From the NCBI GenBank assembly GCA_039588335.1, contig JBDGZZ010000184.1:1-8000 (forward strand): DNA of 8,000 nt, written 5' to 3'. Positions within the stretch are counted from its first letter, which is position 1; each line of letters begins with the position of its first letter. The position numbers and the translations under genes are program-made. This document shows positions 5,606 to 8,000 of the stretch, one piece after another. Below the pieces are notes generated by a model, which saw only the letters and a program-made list of their open reading frames with translations, made no database searches and was not told the DNA's origin. The stretch comes from G020351775 sp039588335 (GTDB lineage: Bacteria; Gemmatimonadota; Gemmatimonadetes; Gemmatimonadales; GWC2-71-9).

Positions 5606-7756
5606 TCACACCTCTCCTTTCAACCCCGCCTTCTCCATCCCCTTCATCAGGTTTTCGAGCAGTTCCCCTTGCACATTCCATCGCGAGAATATTGCGCGTA
5701 CAGAGGTCGTTGTCGTGTCAGGTGATTGATTCAAAAGCTCCCCAAACGCCGAGGCGGCCTCGTCCGCGCGGCCGAGTTGGGCAAAGATGGCAACCAGTAT
5801 GCTCTGGAAGAAGGGGTGACCGCTGAAAGTGATGTGCCTGTGCTCTGCAAGCGCCTCTTCGTACCGACCTTGGCGGAAGCGATTCAGCGCCAGGGCTCCG
5901 TGGTAGTAGCTGGGGTAAGAGGGGTTGAGTGCCATGGCACGGCGCATCAGTTCCTCCCCCCGTTTCCAGTGACCCGAGAACGACGAGTAGAATCCGATCA
6001 GACCGATCACCGTTGCATCGTTCGAATTCAGATCGAGTGCCTTGTTTCCCTCGCTGAGAAAGCCTTCGATATCACCCTCGAAGAACAGCACCCGAGCCAA
6101 TAGCCACCTCAACATGTGTGAATACGGATCAAGCTCGACCGCACGGCGGGCCGCCGCTATTGCCCGTTCCATGGAACGGGGGCGAGGATTGAATCCGTTC
6201 AGGATCTCGTCGGTGGTTATCCAGGATAGGTAGCCCCAGGCCAGGGCAAAACCCGGGTCGAGCTCGAGGGCTCGTTCGAGTGCCTCGCGCGCCAGGCGGT
6301 GGTGCTCGACATCCAGAAACTTGTCGTATCCCAGGGTGACGAAGATACATTCCCAGGGGTCGAGATCCTTCACCGGCCGCCCTTCCACCCGTTGGCGTTC
6401 CACTTCGAAGATAACGCCGTGGACATCGCTGACTGCGGAGACAATCTGCGCGCCGATCTCGTCCCCAATGTCGAAGAGGTCAGCCTCGGTCAAGTCGTGC
6501 TCGTACTGGCGTGACCAGATCTGGGTGCCGGTGTCGACCGAAACAAGCTGAGCCATAACCCGGAGCCGATTCCCTCCCCGGCGCACGGAACCCTGAAGCA
6601 CATACCCCGCTCCCAGCTCTTCGCCCACGTCGCGGGCGTCCGCATCCTGGTCACGAAAACGGGTGGTGGCACTGCCCGGCAACACAACCGCCTGGCTGGT
6701 GCTGGTGACTCCGTCGACGATATCGTTTCCCAGGTTCACGGCGAAGTCGTGGATTTCGGCATCCGCCGTCGTGCTCCGGAACGGGAGCACGGCGATGACC
6801 GGACGGCGAGAACGGCCTTCCTGCGCAGAGCTACCGGCGCCCTCGGCAACCATCACGCCCGACTCCAGAGCGACGGTATCTCCCCGTACCGTGGCCCCGG
6901 GGTCCTCGTCGGTAAGGGATTCTCGACTCAGGGCACGCAGCTGGTCACATACCTGGGCCGAGGTAACAGCACGGCTATCCACGTCCTTGACCAGGCACTT
7001 CTCGAGGATGCGATCAAGACCCACCAGATCAGGCCGTGTCTCCGATACGGGTTTAGGGTGGTGGCTAACCACGGCATAGAGAATGGCGGGCATGCTGTCG
7101 CCAGCGAACGCCATACGGCCGGTCGCGAGTTCATAGAGTACGGTTCCAAGTGAGAAGACATCGCTTCGCTCGTCGACGGAGCGGCCGCTGGCCTGCTCGG
7201 GCGACATATAGGGGGCGGTGCCCAAGATGCCGCCGGCCGCGGTGATCAAAGGCTGGGTCTCTGCCTCAGACGGCCCGGCCGCTGGCGAGAGCTTGGCCAA
7301 GCCAAAGTCCAGCACCTTGAGCCGCCCCTCTGCGTCCAGCATGAGATTGGCGGGCTTTAGGTCACGATGCACGATACCCCGCGCGTGGGCGGCCGCCACC
7401 GCATCGGCGAACGGGATTGCGATCTCGAAGAAGGTTTCCCCGGACAGACCGCCTTTCGCGGCAAGGATCTCGTCCAGTCCGGGCCCCTCGACAAGTTCCA
7501 TGGTCAGAAAATGGGTCCCCGCGTCCTCTTCGACCGAAAAAAGGGTAACGATGTGAGGGTGGTTGAGAGCCGCCACTGTCCTGGCCTCGCGCCGGAATCG
7601 CTTGATGCGCTCGGGGTTCGCGGCCACTTCGGGAGGCAGGACTTTGAGCGCCACATCTCGGTCAAGCGTCGTGTCGGTGGCGCGATACACCTCGCCCATC
7701 CCTCCGGCACCGATCTTCTTGACGATCCTGTAGTGGGCAAGTGTCTTCCCGTTCAC
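5606..7756 (-). CDS. Hanks-type Ser/Thr protein kinase with TolB-like and TPR modules
   Basis: The protein has 716 residues with a GTG start. GTG 7756 places the family-typical opening GKTLAHYRIVKKIG at once, and AAGG precedes it by 6 nt; no in-frame ATG lies upstream before a stop. The kinase domain (about 8-275) is complete: Gly loop GAGGMGEVY 16-24, Lys38, helix-C Glu57, HRDLKPAN 130-137, DFG 150-152, GTAPYMSPE 179-187 and SDVFSLG 198-204, so it should be active. A polar linker (about 280-317) leads to a TolB/adenylate-cyclase-associated domain (RPVIAVLPF at 318-326, through VLQGSVRR to TGTQIWSRQY, ending near 445). TPR-like helical repeats fill 466-710, including ALERALELDPGFALAWGYL and AARRAVELDP. 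No membrane segment is seen, so it is probably cytoplasmic. Target unknown. It is the only gene of its unit; its stop lies 18 bp from a 26-bp direct repeat. Confidence 0.93.
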   Translation of the reverse strand: MNGKTLAHYRIVKKIGAGGMGEVYRATDTTLDRDVALKVLPPEVAANPERIKRFRREARTVAALNHPHIVTLFSVEEDAGTHFLTMELVEGPGLDEILAAKGGLSGETFFEIAIPFADAVAAAHARGIVHRDLKPANLMLDAEGRLKVLDFGLAKLSPAAGPSEAETQPLITAAGGILGTAPYMSPEQASGRSVDERSDVFSLGTVLYELATGRMAFAGDSMPAILYAVVSHHPKPVSETRPDLVGLDRILEKCLVKDVDSRAVTSAQVCDQLRALSRESLTDEDPGATVRGDTVALESGVMVAEGAGSSAQEGRSRRPVIAVLPFRSTTADAEIHDFAVNLGNDIVDGVTSTSQAVVLPGSATTRFRDQDADARDVGEELGAGYVLQGSVRRGGNRLRVMAQLVSVDTGTQIWSRQYEHDLTEADLFDIGDEIGAQIVSAVSDVHGVIFEVERQRVEGRPVKDLDPWECIFVTLGYDKFLDVEHHRLAREALERALELDPGFALAWGYLSWITTDEILNGFNPRPRSMERAIAAARRAVELDPYSHMLRWLLARVLFFEGDIEGFLSEGNKALDLNSNDATVIGLIGFYSSFSGHWKRGEELMRRAMALNPSYPSYYHGALALNRFRQGRYEEALAEHRHITFSGHPFFQSILVAIFAQLGRADEAASAFGELLNQSPDTTTTSVRAIFSRWNVQGELLENLMKGMEKAGLKGEV

Positions 7757-7787
7757 GCGAGCCTTGTCTTTCTTCTCTCCATGGCAC

Positions 7788-7798
7788 GTCTGACAGAC
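7788..7798. repeat. Short perfect palindrome upstream of the kinase gene
   Basis: GTCTG-A-CAGAC lies 32 bp before the GTG start, between the composite repeat and the gene. It could be an operator half-site pair or chance. Confidence 0.25.
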
Positions 7799-7830
7799 AG
7801 TCCGAGCACGGTAGCTAAGCTCCGAGACTG

Positions 7831-7919
7831 TGCCATGTTTTTTGCCATGTCCGAGCCCTAAACGCGCTTAAATGGACTTACTCACGCTTAAACAGACTTA
7901 AAACGCGGCCCCCGCAAGT
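7831..7919 (+). repeat. 89-bp composite repeat, copy 2: TGCCATG pair plus 10-bp phased CTTAA
   Basis: TGCCATG occurs at 7831 and 7843 (12 bp apart). CTTAA occurs at 7867, 7887 and 7897, with a degenerate CTTAC at 7877, exactly 10 bp apart. It aligns gaplessly with 5436-5524 at 80 of 89 positions. It lies 75 bp upstream of the kinase start, so it could also influence that gene's transcription. After it the sequence departs from copy 1 and instead resembles the spacer of the first site (shared 12-mer at 7966). Confidence 0.75.
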
Positions 7920-7965
7920 GTCCATCCTCAAATATCTTGCCTTGTAAGTCTCTGTGAACGCTGAA

Positions 7966-7977
7966 GTTGGGCTGGGG
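7966..7977 (+). repeat. 12-bp box GTTGGGCTGGGG, copy 2
   Basis: Identical to 2800-2811. In the first site the tRNA-Leu fragment begins 35 bp after the box start; here the same offset falls at base 8001, just past the window end. Confidence 0.5.
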
Positions 7978-8000
7978 GCCTATTTTTGACTCTTCGGCTT

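Noticed and set aside
7757..7866. An in-frame extension upstream of the kinase GTG contains CQTCHGE, resembling a c-type haem CxxCH motif
   Set aside because: The extension has no start codon before a stop in the phased repeat, and the kinase family begins at the GTG. The motif is isolated and most likely chance.

Overview
The window is moderately GC-rich bacterial DNA. Every gene I can support lies on the minus strand. The gene types are a Hanks-type Ser/Thr kinase fused to TolB-like and TPR modules, a Tat-exported metallo-beta-lactamase-fold protein, a tandem NTF2/SnoaL-like exported protein, and a glutamate dehydrogenase beside a PEP/pyruvate-binding protein. This mix suits an environmental Pseudomonadota-like bacterium. 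I cannot exclude Acidobacteriota or another GC-rich phylum, and no marker gene here settles it.

Layout, left to right. (0) 1-2253: a PEP/pyruvate-binding domain protein cut by the window start and, 23 bp upstream of it, a glutamate dehydrogenase; they look like one operon. (1) 3144-5120: an MBL-fold protein and, upstream of it, a secreted double NTF2-like protein. (2) 5606-7756: a single large Ser/Thr kinase gene starting with GTG. No integrase, transposase, rRNA, intact tRNA or CRISPR array was found.

The most unusual content is in the gaps. Upstream of each of the three gene groups lies the same kind of composite, apparently non-coding site: a pair of short direct repeats 12 bp apart, then three or four CTTAA/CTCAA pentamers in exact 10-bp phase. 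In the first two gaps these are followed by a tRNA-Leu 5' fragment and a 26-bp direct repeat (25/26 identical, at 2899-2924 and 5562-5587). The composite sites occupy 2652-2946, 5436-5587 and 7831 to the window end. Their sequences differ but their architecture is kept. The truncated tRNA-Leu(UAA) stops exactly at the end of the anticodon loop, and 13 bases of its anticodon arm recur inside the phased repeat. This is what one expects of attachment sites of a tRNA-targeting tyrosine recombinase. The window therefore reads as consecutive cassette-like units, each one or two co-oriented genes bounded by att-like sites, resembling an integron array but built on tRNA-Leu sequences. The recombinase, if any, lies outside the window. 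This interpretation is inference; the repeats themselves are directly visible.

I see no shared pathway among the cargo genes. Amino-acid/pyruvate metabolism, exported proteins and a signalling kinase are unrelated functions, which fits an accessory array better than one functional operon.
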